In this document: positions 20,583 to 32,572 of the stretch, in pieces
Numbering within the stretch: the first letter of the stretch is position 1
How the letters are laid out: each line of letters starts with the position of its first letter
Assembly: GCA_030737835.1 (NCBI GenBank)
Contig: CM060853.1
Location: 13,058,034-13,122,033 of the forward strand
DNA: 64,000 nucleotides
Reading direction: 5' to 3'
Origin: Acorus gramineus
Taxonomy: Eukaryota > Streptophyta > Magnoliopsida > Acorales > Acoraceae
Made by a program: the position numbers and the translations under genes
Notes under the pieces: model-generated
What the model was told of the DNA's origin: nothing
The model's database searches: none
What the model saw: only the letters and a program-made list of their open reading frames with translations

Positions 20583-23425
20583 GTAACTGAAACTCCAAAT
20601 AGGGTTTCGTGGAGGGGAGGGGGTTTAGGGTTTTCGAATCTGTTTGTCTGATTGAAGCATTTTTGGGGGCGTTTGTGTAGATTTTGGTCTAATTTTGAGT
20701 GATTGATCGATGAATAATAAAACCCTAAATTGATTTTTTTGGTGGTTCTCACTTTTTATGCAATTTTTTATGTTTTGAGTTCATTCAGACAAAATTACGA
20801 ATTTCTAATCTGTTTGTTTGTAAAAATATTTGTGGGGCATTTCGTACATTATGATTAGAAACTAAAAGTTGGTCTAATTTTGAGTGATTGAATGATGAAT
20901 GAATAATAATACCTTAAAACTTAAAAGTTATTTATTTTTGTGCGTCTGATTTTTGATCTTTTGGGGTCATTCAGACAAAACTTGGATTTTTATTTATTAT
21001 TATTTTTGTGTTGTGTGTGTGTGTGTTTTGGATGGAAAATAGAATTTTTAAGTAATGAAGGGGTTGAAACTGTAGATACATGCTGTTAATTAGTTTCTTA
21101 CATAGTGGAAAATAGTGTTAAAAGTAAAAAAAAAAAATTATGTTAAAAGTAAAATTTTAATTTTGTTAGAGTATTTTTAAAATTTTTATGTTGTTATGCA
21201 TGCTCGCGCGTGATTTTTAAGTAATGAAGGATTCAATGGTTGAAAGTATAGATACATTCTGTTAATTAGTTTCTTACATAGTGGAACATAGTGGTAAAAA
21301 TAAAATTTTTATGTTGGAAAATAGTGGTCCGAATCCCAGTTAATTAATTTCTTACATAAATGCTGATGCTGTTAGAGAAATTTTTTACTATGGCAATATG
21401 TCGTCGGTTGAAAATCTGATTAGGCCTTGTTCGGTTGGGGTTTTCGAGAGATTCATGTTAGAGCATCTCCAATCATACTCCATTTCTTCAAACTGGAGTA
21501 CCATTGGTCTCCATGAGCACTCTCAAAGGGGTCTCCAATTTGAAGACCTCATTTGTTTAAATTTATAGGATCATTGAATCATAGCACGTTCAGTGGGATA
21601 CTTCATTTTGGTTAATCATGTGAAATACTATTGCGTTCCATTTTCATTTTATTTTTAAAATATATTTATATAAGATTTAATATCTCATTTATTTCATAAA
21701 AACTAAGTCACTACAAAAGACTTCACTAAAATAAATCTAATTAAATATTAAATGATTCATCTGTTAATTGGAAATACAGAAACATTAATTAATTATATCT
21801 ATAAATCATTATTTTTACATATAGACCAAGTATATGCAATATTGATCATATTTTAAATGTTTCGGCTATATATTCTCAACTGTACTTATTTTGTAAGAAT
21901 TTGATTTATGTAACAAAAGTTATGTTTTTTAATTTTTTTTTTAAAAAGTTACTTGTCCAAATTTGGAGGATCACCTAGTGATCCTTCGAAGGTGGAGGAA
22001 ATTATAGTCTGTTTGGAGATCGAGACTTTATTTTGAGTATGGTTAGAGCACCATCATTCTCCATTTTTAAAAAATGGAGTATGGTTGGAGATGCTTTTAG
22101 CCTCCAAATCTAAATTTGGAGGACTCATTTTTTTAAATATTTTTTTTTTAAACAATGTAGATTTTGTTAGATAAATACAATTCGTACAATATCATTGGAA
22201 CTATATGATTGAGACATTTAATGTGAGATCAAAACATATTTAACTTATATTTAATAATGATAATTCTAAGATATTATTAATTATTTTTTAATACTTTTCG
22301 TTAATATTGATTTGATTTATTTACATTTATTTGGTAGATAAATATTATTTTGTTAGAAGAAAATGAGAGATTAAATTGGTAGATCAATAATATTTAAAAT
22401 AATATAGAGATGGAGATAGAGTGTTGGGTTGGAGTAGTATTTCACATGATGCTCCTAAAACACCATTAGAGATGCTCTTAGAAACATTTGGAAACGATTG
22501 GGCAACTTTATGGAGATTATGGAGATTCACTAAGCGAAAAATGAAACTTTTATGGAGATTATGCTTTTGTATGTATCATATTTAATCCAAACTCGTTTCT
22601 AACCCCAAATGAAAAATAACTTTTAGCTATAAAAAACAACTTTTTCAAGAATCTAACAAAAGCACATTTCCAAGGAAGTTGTATACCTTGTTCGAAAAAC
22701 TTTGCTCAAGAAACTTCATGCAACCTATATTTTCTGTTACCACCCGGTGGTTTGTCTAGAATGGGACAAACAGAATACCTTGTTCAACCTAATTCACCAG
22801 TGCCAGAAACCCCCTCTCCATTCTTGGAACCATGTGCTTAGTAACCAAGGAAGTTGTAAATTTTCAATATAAGGCTAGGTCATTTGTTAAAGTGGAAAAT
22901 GCAAGAATTGGTATGTTTAATTGTTTGCATTGTATGTTGATCCCGCTCTTATCTATGTGTATTTTAGTTCCATACTATCTTATGAATCTTTTAACATTCA
23001 GTTCAGATTTTTATTTGTCAGGTGCACCCTACTTGTTATTTGTAAACTCGCGAACGCTTGATCCGTTATTCCCTTCCATTTTGACCTTGGAGATAATCTT
23101 ATCCCTTTAGCTCTCCCTCCTACCCTCTCGATTCTATTTGCAAACTAAAGTGGAAGAATATGGATTCAAAAAAAAAAAAAAAAAAAAAAAGAGATGGACT
23201 GAGGGAAATGGTCAATATTGTGTATGAAATGATCTATATTGTGATATATAATATAATAATATGTGTTATTAATGTCTTGGAATCTAGATTGGGTTCGGAA
23301 TGTTCATACCTTGTTCCATCATGGAGATTTAACATAATTTAATGCATATATGTGCATATTGTGGCATACAAAATATTTATTTGTGAGAATATCCCTAATG
23401 AATAATTTTCTTTTTCTGTTTTATA
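20583..23425 (+). other. Probable long first intron with MITE-like insertions
   Basis: Runs from GTAACTG at 20583 to TTTTATAG at 23426. It holds short duplicated words (TGGTCTAATTTTGAGTGATTGA, about 20680 and 20870; TTAATTAGTTTCTTACATAGTGGAA, about 21085 and 21260) and the GAGCATCTCCAA-type elements at 21459-22483. Otherwise AT-rich, with an A-run at about 23168-23190. No exon recognised. Confidence 0.35.
21459..22483. mobile_element. Cluster of MITE-like repeats with GAGCATCTCCAA ends
   Basis: The left end reads TTAGAGCATCTCCAATCATA, and at about 22052-22100 a short hairpin reads CTCCATTTTTAAAAAATGGAG followed by TATGGTTGGAGATGC. The right end reads ACACCATTAGAGATGCTCTTA. These words are typical of small plant inverted-repeat elements. 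Two elements, roughly 21459-22050 and 22042-22483, appear to abut. No ORF; superfamily not assigned. Confidence 0.55.
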
Positions 23426-23447
23426 GAGGGTTGTTTGCGAACATGAT

Positions 23448-26400
23448 ATGGATAAAAAATGGATGCAACTTCCTAGATGGAGCAAAGAGTATTTCATAGG
23501 AATGCATAAATTTCTGGATTTCGCTTTTGAAAAAGTTGGTACTCATGGAAAGATTAATTGCCCATGTAAGAAATGTTCCCATAGAATGTGGTATGATAGG
23601 GGGACAGTTGTAGATCATTTGATATATCAAGGATTTTCAGAGGGATACACTCATTGGATTTATCATGGAGAAACCTCTAAGCCTCAAATTTCTAACCCCC
23701 GAATGATTGAACAACAAAATCTCAATGGGAGCGGCGAAGATACTGAGAGTGATGATATGCGTGGAATGCCACATGATACATCTAGGGTCTCAGAATCAGA
23801 AGATATGTCTGATGATAATGGAATCGGAGGTAAGGTTGAGCCTATAGGCAATTCTAAGAAATATTACGAGTATTTGGAGGATGCATATTAATATTGTATT
23901 CTTGATGAAAGAAATTTATTAGCTGTATTGTATTTAACTGTTTATATACATTATCTTTTGTTTGATTGATTATCAGATTGTTCGGAATCCTCTTCTTGTA
24001 AAAAAAGGAAAGGGCGGGGGAAAACCATTATGAAGGAATATTGGAGCGGCATGAAGCCCAAGGTCTCTTTAGAGTGGAATGAGCACGGGCAACCGGTGGG
24101 TGATGGGGCCACGATTCTAAGTTCCTATATTGGTGTTGCGGCTAGGAGTGGCCTCTTACCTCTTCCTCACACCGACTGGAGGCATGTTGATAAAGAGGCT
24201 AAAAATGCAGTTATCAACCATATCAAGGTACAATAAAATTGAGATTTGTTTTCAAATAATATTATTTTTTTGGTTATATTAAATAAAGTGAATAAATTAT
24301 GTTTAATTTTTTTTTTCAGACTCGATTTGATCTTGATGGTGACAAAAATTTACATTGGACACTTGGTAAGTTAGGAGAACGATGGAGAGATTTCAAACAT
24401 CGATTGCACCGAGACTATGTTGCAGATTTGAGCGAACATGATGCTCTAATAAATTGCCCTCCGTATGTTAATCCTGATGATTGGAGGCCGCTTGTTTGTT
24501 ATTTTTTCAGTGATGAGTTTAAGGTGTGAGAAAAAATTGATTACTTTTGTTTAATTTGATTTGCAAATAAATTACTAATAAATAAATAAACATCGAAAAA
24601 TCCAGAGAAAGTCTAAAAAGAATACGACAAATCGATCTCAGTCAAAAACTTCTCATAACACTGGACGGAGGAGTCTCGCCACAAGAGCTAAAGATTTGGT
24701 TAGACTTATTTGATTAGTGATAGATTGTGTTTTGTTTATTGCTTTATTTATTTATTTATGATTAGTTACAAATATTTTAAGTTTTTTATAGCAAAAGAAT
24801 CATCCACAAGGAGTGGCACCCTCAAGACATGAGCTATGGAAGCTAATTCGAACGCGCAAGAACGGGGAGCCCATAAATGAGTACTGCGGCGACGTCTTTG
24901 TAAGTGTTGTTCAGTTCCCTACATGCTATCAATCAAGTATGAAGCTTCTACAGTCAACACTTACAGTCAACACCATCTTTGCATATTGAACTCTAGTATG
25001 AGGCTTCTACAGTCAACACTGTTCAATTCCCTACTTTGCATATTGAACTCTAGTATGATGCTTCTACAGTCAATACCATCTTTGAATGTATAGGCAACAC
25101 GGACGTGAAGTTCTTAGAACCATTCTGAAAAAGTGAACATGCCTGGGTAGCATATACTACAAATTCCATGTCATCGAGCTCGAATAGTCCTCTGGTCATT
25201 TAGATAATATTTGTCAAATTATGTCATCTGGTCATTTTCATCTACCATGAACTTCAAATGCTAGATGTCAGACACTAGAGATTAATATGATAAACATCTA
25301 GTTATAGGTTTATTTTCAATCATGCAATCTCATATCTCAATTTCTTGAAAGCTTGTAAAGAATCAGACTATGCACTAGTTGTTGCAAATTTTGGCAAAAA
25401 GAAAGGTAAGTGGAAAAATGGTTGGAAACCACTGGACAGATCTGTACTATGCGTAATTTAAAATTTGAATCAAGTGTCTGGAAATGTTGAATTGTTGATG
25501 TTTTTTTGAGAAGGGGATTCCTCTGTAGCTTTTGAATGGCAAGCATGCATGAATGTAAGGCCATAGAACTTAAAGTTGGTACCGTTAAGATAATCAGCCA
25601 AAAACACACACTTGTACCATTGCTATTCCTTTCGTGGTATATCTTTCCAAACATTTTTTTCCCTTTTGGTTTCCTTTTGTATTAGTAATACTTCTTCATG
25701 ATTATTTTTGTACTTCTATTTTACCCATTAAGAAGAAAGTCCTACTCAATATAATATGCCAGTCTGTTGTCTTGATTAACTGGAATATATAAGAAATACT
25801 CAAATAAATCCGTCTCTCTCTCTGAGTACCATAGCATGATTTAGGCTTTACAAGTAGATGCATGGGGGAATCCCAGTGACGAACCCATTTAACCAATACC
25901 TATTCACTTCACCTCTGGATTCCATTCTTTTTTGGCCTCTACATTGTTATATTATTTTATTTTGCAGCACAGCAAATATGTGTGGTAGTTTATAAAGAGA
26001 AATGATGACAGGATTACTCACAGAAGGGATATCCACGTGTGTGTCACTGCAAAAAAAAAAAAAAACCCTTCTGTGACAACCATTTTCTATTTCATTTATC
26101 TGCTGATATGAATTGTTTTAGTTATTTTTATAAGTTCAATTATATATGTAATAATGCTAATCAATTATTGTTCCAGTCTGCTATTGATGAGTATGTTGCT
26201 GGTATGGAAGAGAAGGAAGAGGGAGAGATTGATGATGGCCCAGATGTGCTTGGTGCAGTACTCGGAAATGAGCATTCTGGGAGGGTTCGTGGAATGGGTA
26301 GTGGGGTTATACCATCAAAGTACTTTAGAGGGGGACGAGGACGCCCACGTAGCTGTGGTGGCACATCGAACCATTTGCAGGAGCAAGAGCAGTTGCAAGA

Positions 26401-26737
26401 GCAAGTGCAGGAGCAGGTGCAAGAACAAGTGCAACAACAGGTGCCTGAGCAAGTAAAACAGCAAGTGCAAGCTCAAGTGCAGCATCGACAGGTGCAAGAA
26501 CAAGCGCAAAAACAGGTGCAGCAGAAGGTGCAAGAACAGGTGCAACAAAAGGTGCCAGAGCAAGTGCAAGAGCAAGTGCAGCAGAAGGTGCAAGAGCAAG
26601 CGCAAAAACAGGCGCCAGAGCAAGTACAACAGCAAGTGCAGCAGCAGGTGCAAAAGTTGCAGCAACAAATGCAACAATTGCAAGAGCAGATGCAGCAATA
26701 CATTGCGCAGTTATCTGATTTGTCTCGACAACATTAG
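23448..26737 (+). CDS. CACTA (En/Spm)-derived protein: transposase-associated domain joined to a TNPA/Transposase_24-like domain with a Gln-rich tail
   Basis: Six exons: 23448-23829, 23977-24227, 24320-24523, 24606-24698, 24792-24899 and 26177-26737. All introns are GT-AG and every junction keeps frame, giving 532 codons plus stop. Residues 1-75 are the transposase-associated domain, with MDKKWMQLPRWS and CPCKKCSHR. From about residue 140 follows the Ptta/En-Spm plant transposase region, with WNEHGQPVGD, CPPYVNPDDWRPL and HELWKLIRTRKNGEPINEY. The last exon has a Gly/Arg-rich segment and about 105 residues of Gln/Glu/Val repeats, likely coiled coil. The tnp2 core, DUF4218 and DUF4216 regions of the related element at 51-55 kb are absent, and I see no CACTA ends. 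By analogy with En/Spm TNPA it may bind DNA rather than cut it. It is either an immobile relic with an unbroken frame or a co-opted gene. Confidence 0.6.
24930..25090. repeat. Short tandem-like repeats in the fifth intron
   Basis: The phrase AGTATGA(A/G/T)GCTTCTACAGTCAA occurs three times (about 24938, 24994 and 25053), with TTGCATATTGAACTCTAG between copies. This is a local array of about 60-bp units with internal differences. Confidence 0.75.
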
Positions 26738-27160
26738 ATGATGCAAATTTTTTTTTAATTGACTTTTAATGTTTTTAACTTTGGATATTATTAATATATT
26801 TCCTTTTGAATGATATTTTAGATTACAATTGTTTGTTTAATTAGATTTTTTAAGGCAAATCTATTTCTCTCTATGTCATAATAGGGTATGAAGATACCAA
26901 ATTTCTGACATACTTTTCATGAATAAATTTTATTTGATCCGCTATTCCTCGTTTTATCCCCTAGGGCATATATTATGTTAGGCATGCAAGTAATATACAA
27001 ATGGAGAAAAGGCAAGAAGACAAATTAATTTGATTATATACTTCATTTTGTTTGTCAAAACATGAACTTGATTAGGAAAATATTTATTTTTAAAGAAACT
27101 AAAATGTGTTGAAAATGAATATGAGAAAAAACTTTTCACTTAAAATAACTTAAAATATTC
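26738..27160. other. 3' flank of the CACTA-derived gene
   Basis: AT-rich. No CACTA terminal sequence (ending CTTGTAGTG) is visible between the stop at 26737 and the LINE remnant. Possible AATAAA-like words (ATGAATAAATTTT, about 26920) could serve for polyadenylation. Confidence 0.4.
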
Positions 27161-27800
27161 AGTCCGGCGAGGATATGAGTGGTGGAACAGGGGCTCCGTG
27201 GCAGACGAGGCATTTATCTAGGCAGTGGTAATCTGGGAGGCTAAGATCAGAGGTGAAATATTTTTCTTGATTATTGCTTAGGATCGAATTGTTATAAAGG
27301 TCTTCTGAGCTTGATGACGCTCACTTGAGGACACGGTTTGCTCTATGTGGGGAGGCCGAATCCACTTACCACCTTTTTTGCCTCTAGTGACAATTCGTCT
27401 CTGGATTAGGGTGGCTGACATCTCAAGGGAACAGTTGCGTTTTAGGTCAATGGAGGAACTATGGGAGATGGCGAGACGCATGAGATAGAGAAATGATAGG
27501 AGTAAGGCAGGCTCGTTTTGGCTTTCCGTTATCCCGGTGGGCGCTTGGGCAATATGGAGGTCGAGGAATGCGGTGATCTTCAAAGGGTTTTCTTTCTATT
27601 TTGAGAACCTATGGGAGATGACGCTACTTAGCATTAAGGATTGGGGCAAATGACTTTGCGGGATTGCTAACATCCAAATTAGTGATCTGGTTTTCTATAT
27701 CACTATGTAGCAGCGTGTATCTAGGGGTTTGGGTTGAAGTTTTTTCTATTCGCTCCTTTTGATTGGCATTGCGTGTATCTCTTAATGCTAGGTTGTGTTT
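27160..27800 (+). pseudogene. 3' end of a LINE (non-LTR retrotransposon), degenerate
   Basis: Plus-strand frames, with breaks, give the zf-RVT region that ends plant L1-type ORF2: a CSMWGGRIHL-like remnant of the Cys/His finger (about 27340), then WRSRNAVIFKGF, YFENLWEMT and IKDWGK (about 27559-27650). Several stops and frame changes show it is old. The last ~80 bases resemble an untranslated LINE tail. A MITE follows at 27814. Confidence 0.6.
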
Positions 27801-27813
27801 TCTTTTTTATTTT

Positions 27814-28353
27814 GGGAAAAATCCATATAACCCCATATAAACTGACTGAAATCCATATAACCCCCTGACTTTTCTTAAAATTCATATAACCCCCTGTAAA
27901 CACCTAGTATATCCAAATAACCCCTTAAATAAAATTTATATTTGCAATTGATGAATATTTTGTGAATATTATGTTTGGTTAACCCTGATAGAAAATACAG
28001 TATATCAAAATTTTTTTACAATGTGTTAAAAATGTGAAAATTTTTCTATAAATGACGATTTTACCCCTTCAGATAGGGCTTTATAATATATCCAGAAATG
28101 GTAAAATCATCATTTTCATAGGATTTTTCATATTTTTAACACATTGTAGTGGTTTTCTTAGTGTATTGTATCTTCAGTCAAGGTTAACCAAACGAAATAT
28201 TAACAAAATATTCATAATTTATTAACAAAAATTTTATTCAGGGAGTTATTTAGATTTATTAGGTGTTTTCAGGGGGGTTATATGGATTTTAAGAAAAGTC
28301 AGGGGGTTATATAAATTTTAATCAGATTTCAGGGGGTTGTATGGATTTTTCCC
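27814..28353. mobile_element. Mutator-like MITE with perfect 9-bp target duplication
   Basis: A 540-bp element. Ends are inverted: left GGGAAAAATCCATATAACCCC, right GGGGTTGTATGGATTTTTCCC. The 9-bp sequence TTTTATTTT directly flanks both ends (27805-27813 and 28354-28362). The arms carry the unit ATCCATATAACCCC several times in opposite orientations. There is no ORF. A 9-bp duplication is the hallmark of Mutator-type elements, although this one is T-rich enough for part of the match to be chance. Confidence 0.75.
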
Positions 28354-28405
28354 TTTTATTTTTCTCTATTCTATTTCACCTCCCATTCATACATGTTTTA
28401 TCTTA

Positions 28406-28866
28406 GGGGCTACTTGGCTAGAGGAATATGGGGGGGGAGAGAATAGGGGAGGAATAGAGGAGAATAAGAAAAAAAAATGTTTGGATAGAGAGAATAAGAA
28501 GGTATAACTATGTAAAATTAGGTGAGAATAAGGTGGTATTTGTATTCCAAGTCCCACTATGGAATTGTGTTATTCCTCCACTGGTATAATGGGATCCACC
28601 TATCAAATCACATATCATCACATCAAATCATATGTCATCACCTCTTATACATCAATGGAGCCTACATGTCAAATCAACTTTTTACACCTTATTTACATTT
28701 TGTTCATCATCAACCAAATACACTAACATTTATTATTACGTTTTCTAACGAGAATAACTGAAAACACAACCAAACAAAAAATCACTTATTCCATTGATAA
28801 AGTCAACAATTCCTGGAATAGATATAAACCCCAGAATAGCTTATGCCTCTATCCAAACGGGCCCTT
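28406..28866. mobile_element. MITE with GGGC...GTTTGGATAGAGG-type ends
   Basis: The left end reads GGGGCTACTTGGCTAGAGGA, and the right end in reverse complement reads GGGCCCGTTTGGATAGAGGC, a common plant MITE terminus. Flanks are TTA (left) and TTT (right), so a 3-bp Harbinger-type duplication is possible but not certain. No ORF. Confidence 0.55.
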
Positions 28867-30060
28867 TGGGAATGGAATATGATTACATTTTCTGAGAAAA
28901 AAAAAAAACTTTTAACTAAAAACACACTTTTCTTACCTATCTGGAAAACTGTTTTTATAACTAAAATTTGCTTTCCTTTACAGATCAATATTTTTTTTTA
29001 TAAAATTTTCCGAGTTCTTCAAAAGTTGGAACTTATTGGCAGGACTTGAAATGAGTTTGAATTAACTCTGGTTCCTATATAAGTAAATCTTTAAAAGCTG
29101 TGCAAATCAATTTCCAAACTCTTCCTTCACCTGTTTTTTGAGTTATACATGCATGTGTCACTACATACACACACTTGACAATTCATGGCATGTGAAGCAT
29201 TCAATCTTCTTCAACCCATATAAATTAATAATTATTTGAAAAGACCGGCCCCACTATGATATCTTTCTCGTGCCATGTATATTATCTTCACCAAGCTTGA
29301 AATTATTGATACAATTATACACAAGTACAGTCTTCAATGTCATTTTCATTTAGTGTTATGTATCTTTCAAACATAAAGGGAGGACTTACAAATTGCAGCT
29401 TCATAAAAAGCAGGAACATCAAAGTGTCAATAGAATTACACCAAAAAAAAAAAAAGTGTCAATAGCAAGGCGGAGTCAGAAAATAGAGCAAGGGGGCCAA
29501 AGGATCAAGAACATAATAAGATAAAATACTAGGAAAGAAATATATATATCACATAAAATAGTGAAAAAAAATTTCTTTCCTAGTATTTAGTGATTAGGAA
29601 TAATTTATAGAAGATCTAAGGAAAAGTCTCAAAACTCATTATTTCTATCACATGAAATAGAAAAAAAATGAAGTTTAAAAAAATAAAATAATGAATATGA
29701 AGAAAATAATTGATTATAAAATATAGAAGAATATCCTTTAAGCTGAAAGAGATTTTAAAACTTAACTTCCAAAAAAATTTAAAAGATTCAATAAATAATG
29801 CTTCAATTTTTATCTTTTTTTAAAATCCCACGACTCCAGATCTCAATGGGTGCTAATACTATCAGTCCATTTTGCAGTCTTATTTATATTTTTCACGTTT
29901 AATACAGTATAAAAAATAGGTTAAAAGATTAATATACTTTATTATATATATATATACATTTCAAAATATCAAACGTGTGCATGCTAAATGGGATGCAAAT
30001 GAGATTGCACGTAACATTACCTATTGATTTCAATGAGTGTTTTTGCATATATTCCCCTCA
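28867..30060. other. AT-rich stretch without gene
   Basis: No coding signal. It holds the small palindrome at 29527-29585 (ACTAGGAAAGAAAT paired with ATTTCTTTCCTAGT). The word AAAGTGTCAATAG occurs twice, at about 29421 and 29454, separated by an A-run. Confidence 0.45.
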
Positions 30061-30070
30061 AAAGATTTAA

Positions 30071-31126
30071 GGGGGAATTATTCAAATACCCTTGACTAAG
30101 GGTCAATTTTTTTTTGCCCATGAACTTTTTTTTATTTTTTATTTACCTCTGAATTCTGGTCCTATTTTTTTTGTGCCCCTGAATTTTCATAATACCCGAA
30201 CTATCCTTTATAGACAGAGTTATAAAAATACAAAAATATAATATGATACATACAGAAATCATACACATAGTTATAGATATTAAAGTACACAAAGATGTTT
30301 ATTTACAAAATAGTCATGTATACATTCTCAATGTCATTACATTATCATCTGTAAATGTATTCAGTGTACACAAAATTGTTATATATACAATCTCAAAGTT
30401 TTGTTAAAATAGATACATCAATTGTTTGAATTACTACGTTTTCTTCAAATCTTAATGATTAATTGTTATCTCCCTCTTAATCCTCTTGAGTAAAATGAAA
30501 CAAGATTATCGAACTAGATATTCAATATATTTCATAACGAAGAACATGTTTTTCAAGCTATATAAAAAATATAACAATCAAACACTTAAATAAATTTTTA
30601 TTTAGCAATATGAACAAAATTAGTAATAGCATGAATCTGAATTAAAAATTTATGAACAATTGTAATATTTTAAAAAATTACTTCTTGATCTATGTACTTA
30701 ACAATTATTGAAATTAACATTTACATAACAATTACAACAAAAACTACCAATGTGATGCCCAATGACATAATCTACTATTTACATAATAGAAATGTAATAT
30801 CTTCTATTATTCTTAAAACAATTACAACAGAAATTACAAAAACTATAATTTATACAACAAATATGTAATATCATACATAGAACTAAACTAAGGACATGTA
30901 AATTACAGAAATGTAATAAATGATTACATAAATGTAACGATCAATTACAAAAATGTAATACTAATTTACAGATGGGGGTGATTTAGGTATAAAAAATGAG
31001 GTGGCACATGTCTAGGGGCAAATAAAAAATAAGACCAGATTTCAGGGGTAAATAAAAAATAAAAAAAAGTCCGGGGGTAGAAAAAAAATTAGACCCTTAG
31101 TCAAGGGGTATTTGAACAATTTTCCC
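30071..31126. mobile_element. Mutator-like MITE, 1056 bp, with perfect 9-bp target duplication
   Basis: AAGATTTAA lies at 30062-30070 and again at 31127-31135. Between them the ends are inverted over ~60 bp: left GGGGGAATTATTCAAATACC, right (reverse complement) GGGAAAATTGTTCAAATACC, both continuing CTTGACTAAGGGTC. The interior is very AT-rich, with many TTACAT/ATGTAA words and no ORF. Target duplication length and end type fit a non-autonomous Mutator-like element. Confidence 0.85.
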
Positions 31127-31360
31127 AAGATTTAACAAGTTGTGCATGAATGCTCTTCTGGAAAGGTATTCTTATGAAACTTAAAAAATTTATATTATGC
31201 AAAATACCCTTCAAAAGGGAATTCATGTAATATTTAAACCCTTCTGAAGAATCTATATTGCTGAAAGTAGAGTTTCAAGGAAAATATTTTAACAACATTT
31301 AAGGGGTATAAATGCAAAAACCCTTTCAATTATTCAATAGTCATTACCCACCTATGTAGC

Positions 31361-31914
31361 CTATGAATGTCAATCGGATGGATACAGATAAGATAAGCCC
31401 ATATTCGTATCCGTATCCGAATTGGATATTTGAAAAAATATCTGTATCCGATATCCGACGGATATTCCAAAACACATATTCGTATCTGAACCAAAAATCC
31501 GGATACGGATTCGGATAATATATGAAATATCCGAACCAGATTAAAATATAAAGAATTTATAAAATCTTAAGTCCTAACATATTTAAATAGGTATCAACTA
31601 AAAACATAAAAACACAAATCTTAATATAGTTAAATAAGTATCCAACATGGTTAAATAGGTTTGTGTTTTGCCCTAGATCATGAGCCATTGGATTTTCATC
31701 TAAGAATTGAAACTAATTCTAACATATATAAATAAAATAACAGTTTGGATACGGATATTGTTTGGATCGGATATAGGCTCGATCCAAAAATTTTCGGATA
31801 CAGATAATTTTGTTCGGATACAGATACGGATTTTCGGATATCGAACATTTTTTACATATTCGGATACGGATTTAGATCGGATACGGATATTTTTTCGGAT
31901 AATTGACAGGCTTA
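31361..31914. mobile_element. GGATATCCG-rich MITE, hAT-like family member 1
   Basis: Starts with a TGTCAATCGGAT word and ends ATTGACAGGCTTA; the interior is packed with CGGATAC/ATCCGA words in both orientations. It belongs to the same family as the element at 45255-45741, where an 8-bp target duplication is visible. Here the flanks are less clear (TATGTAG left, TTGTAG right). Confidence 0.65.
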
Positions 31915-32041
31915 TTGTAGACACATGACTTGGGGGGTTCCGGGCCTGGCCTGCTCCTCCTCTCAAAAAAATTGTATGTGTTGGGATTATGTGTCTGAGA
32001 TCCAATGTATCGTGATCGGATGATCACGATGAAGACATTTA

Positions 32042-32046
<5 letters not shown>

Positions 32047-32085
<39 letters not shown>
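32047..32085. repeat. (TA)n microsatellite
   Basis: About 39 bases of uninterrupted TA dinucleotide, immediately left of a hairpin element. Confidence 0.95.
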
Positions 32086-32088
<3 letters not shown>

Positions 32089-32097
32089 GTCAGTGTA

Positions 32098-32244
32098 AAC
32101 TGAGTATATACGTTCTTTAAAGGGGTATATGCATCAGTAAAGAAAACATATATTTCATGGAATGTATTTTATGTCCTTTAAAGAGTATATGTTTTCTTTA
32201 ATGACACATATACCCATTTAAAGAACGCATATACACAGATCACA
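32098..32244. repeat. Hairpin repeat with TATATACGTTCTTTAAA arms
   Basis: About 53-bp arms (about 32098-32152 and 32190-32244) are inverted and similar: both read GTATAT(A/G)CGTTCTTTAAA(G/T)GGGTATATG. Related words (TACGTCTTTAAAGAGGTATAT) occur at about 37215 and 37420, near the MULE. Confidence 0.7.
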
Positions 32245-32572
32245 TGAATCACATATTATCATTCAAATATATATTTGAATGCATATATATTTGAATGGAA
32301 CGCATGGACCGCATATATATATTTGAATGGTTGTAAGAATGATTGCGTGTATGATGGAGCTTAGAAGAAGAGGAATATGTTATTAAAGGGTTATATTCCT
32401 TATCACCATAATCCTATCTCAAACCTTACCCAGAAAATGATTACTTTTAAAACTCATCTTCTTCTCTGAGGACAAGCAATTATTGGGTCTGTCTTGCTTA
32501 GGCTGCTGTTTACAGTCCACACTTCATCAGTGGATGCACAACCATATATAAGAAAACGACACTGTGGTCACT

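Noticed and set aside
24930..25090. CRISPR-like short repeats
   Set aside because: Only three imperfect units, spacers not of constant length, and the context is a plant intron.
26315..26703. Leu-rich and Cys-rich minus-strand frames
   Set aside because: Antisense shadows of the CAG/CAA-rich Gln repeat of the plus-strand exon.
27814..28353. Reading the 9-bp TTTTATTTT flanks as chance
   Set aside because: Kept as a MITE because the inverted ends are long and abut the flanks exactly, although T-richness weakens the duplication on its own.
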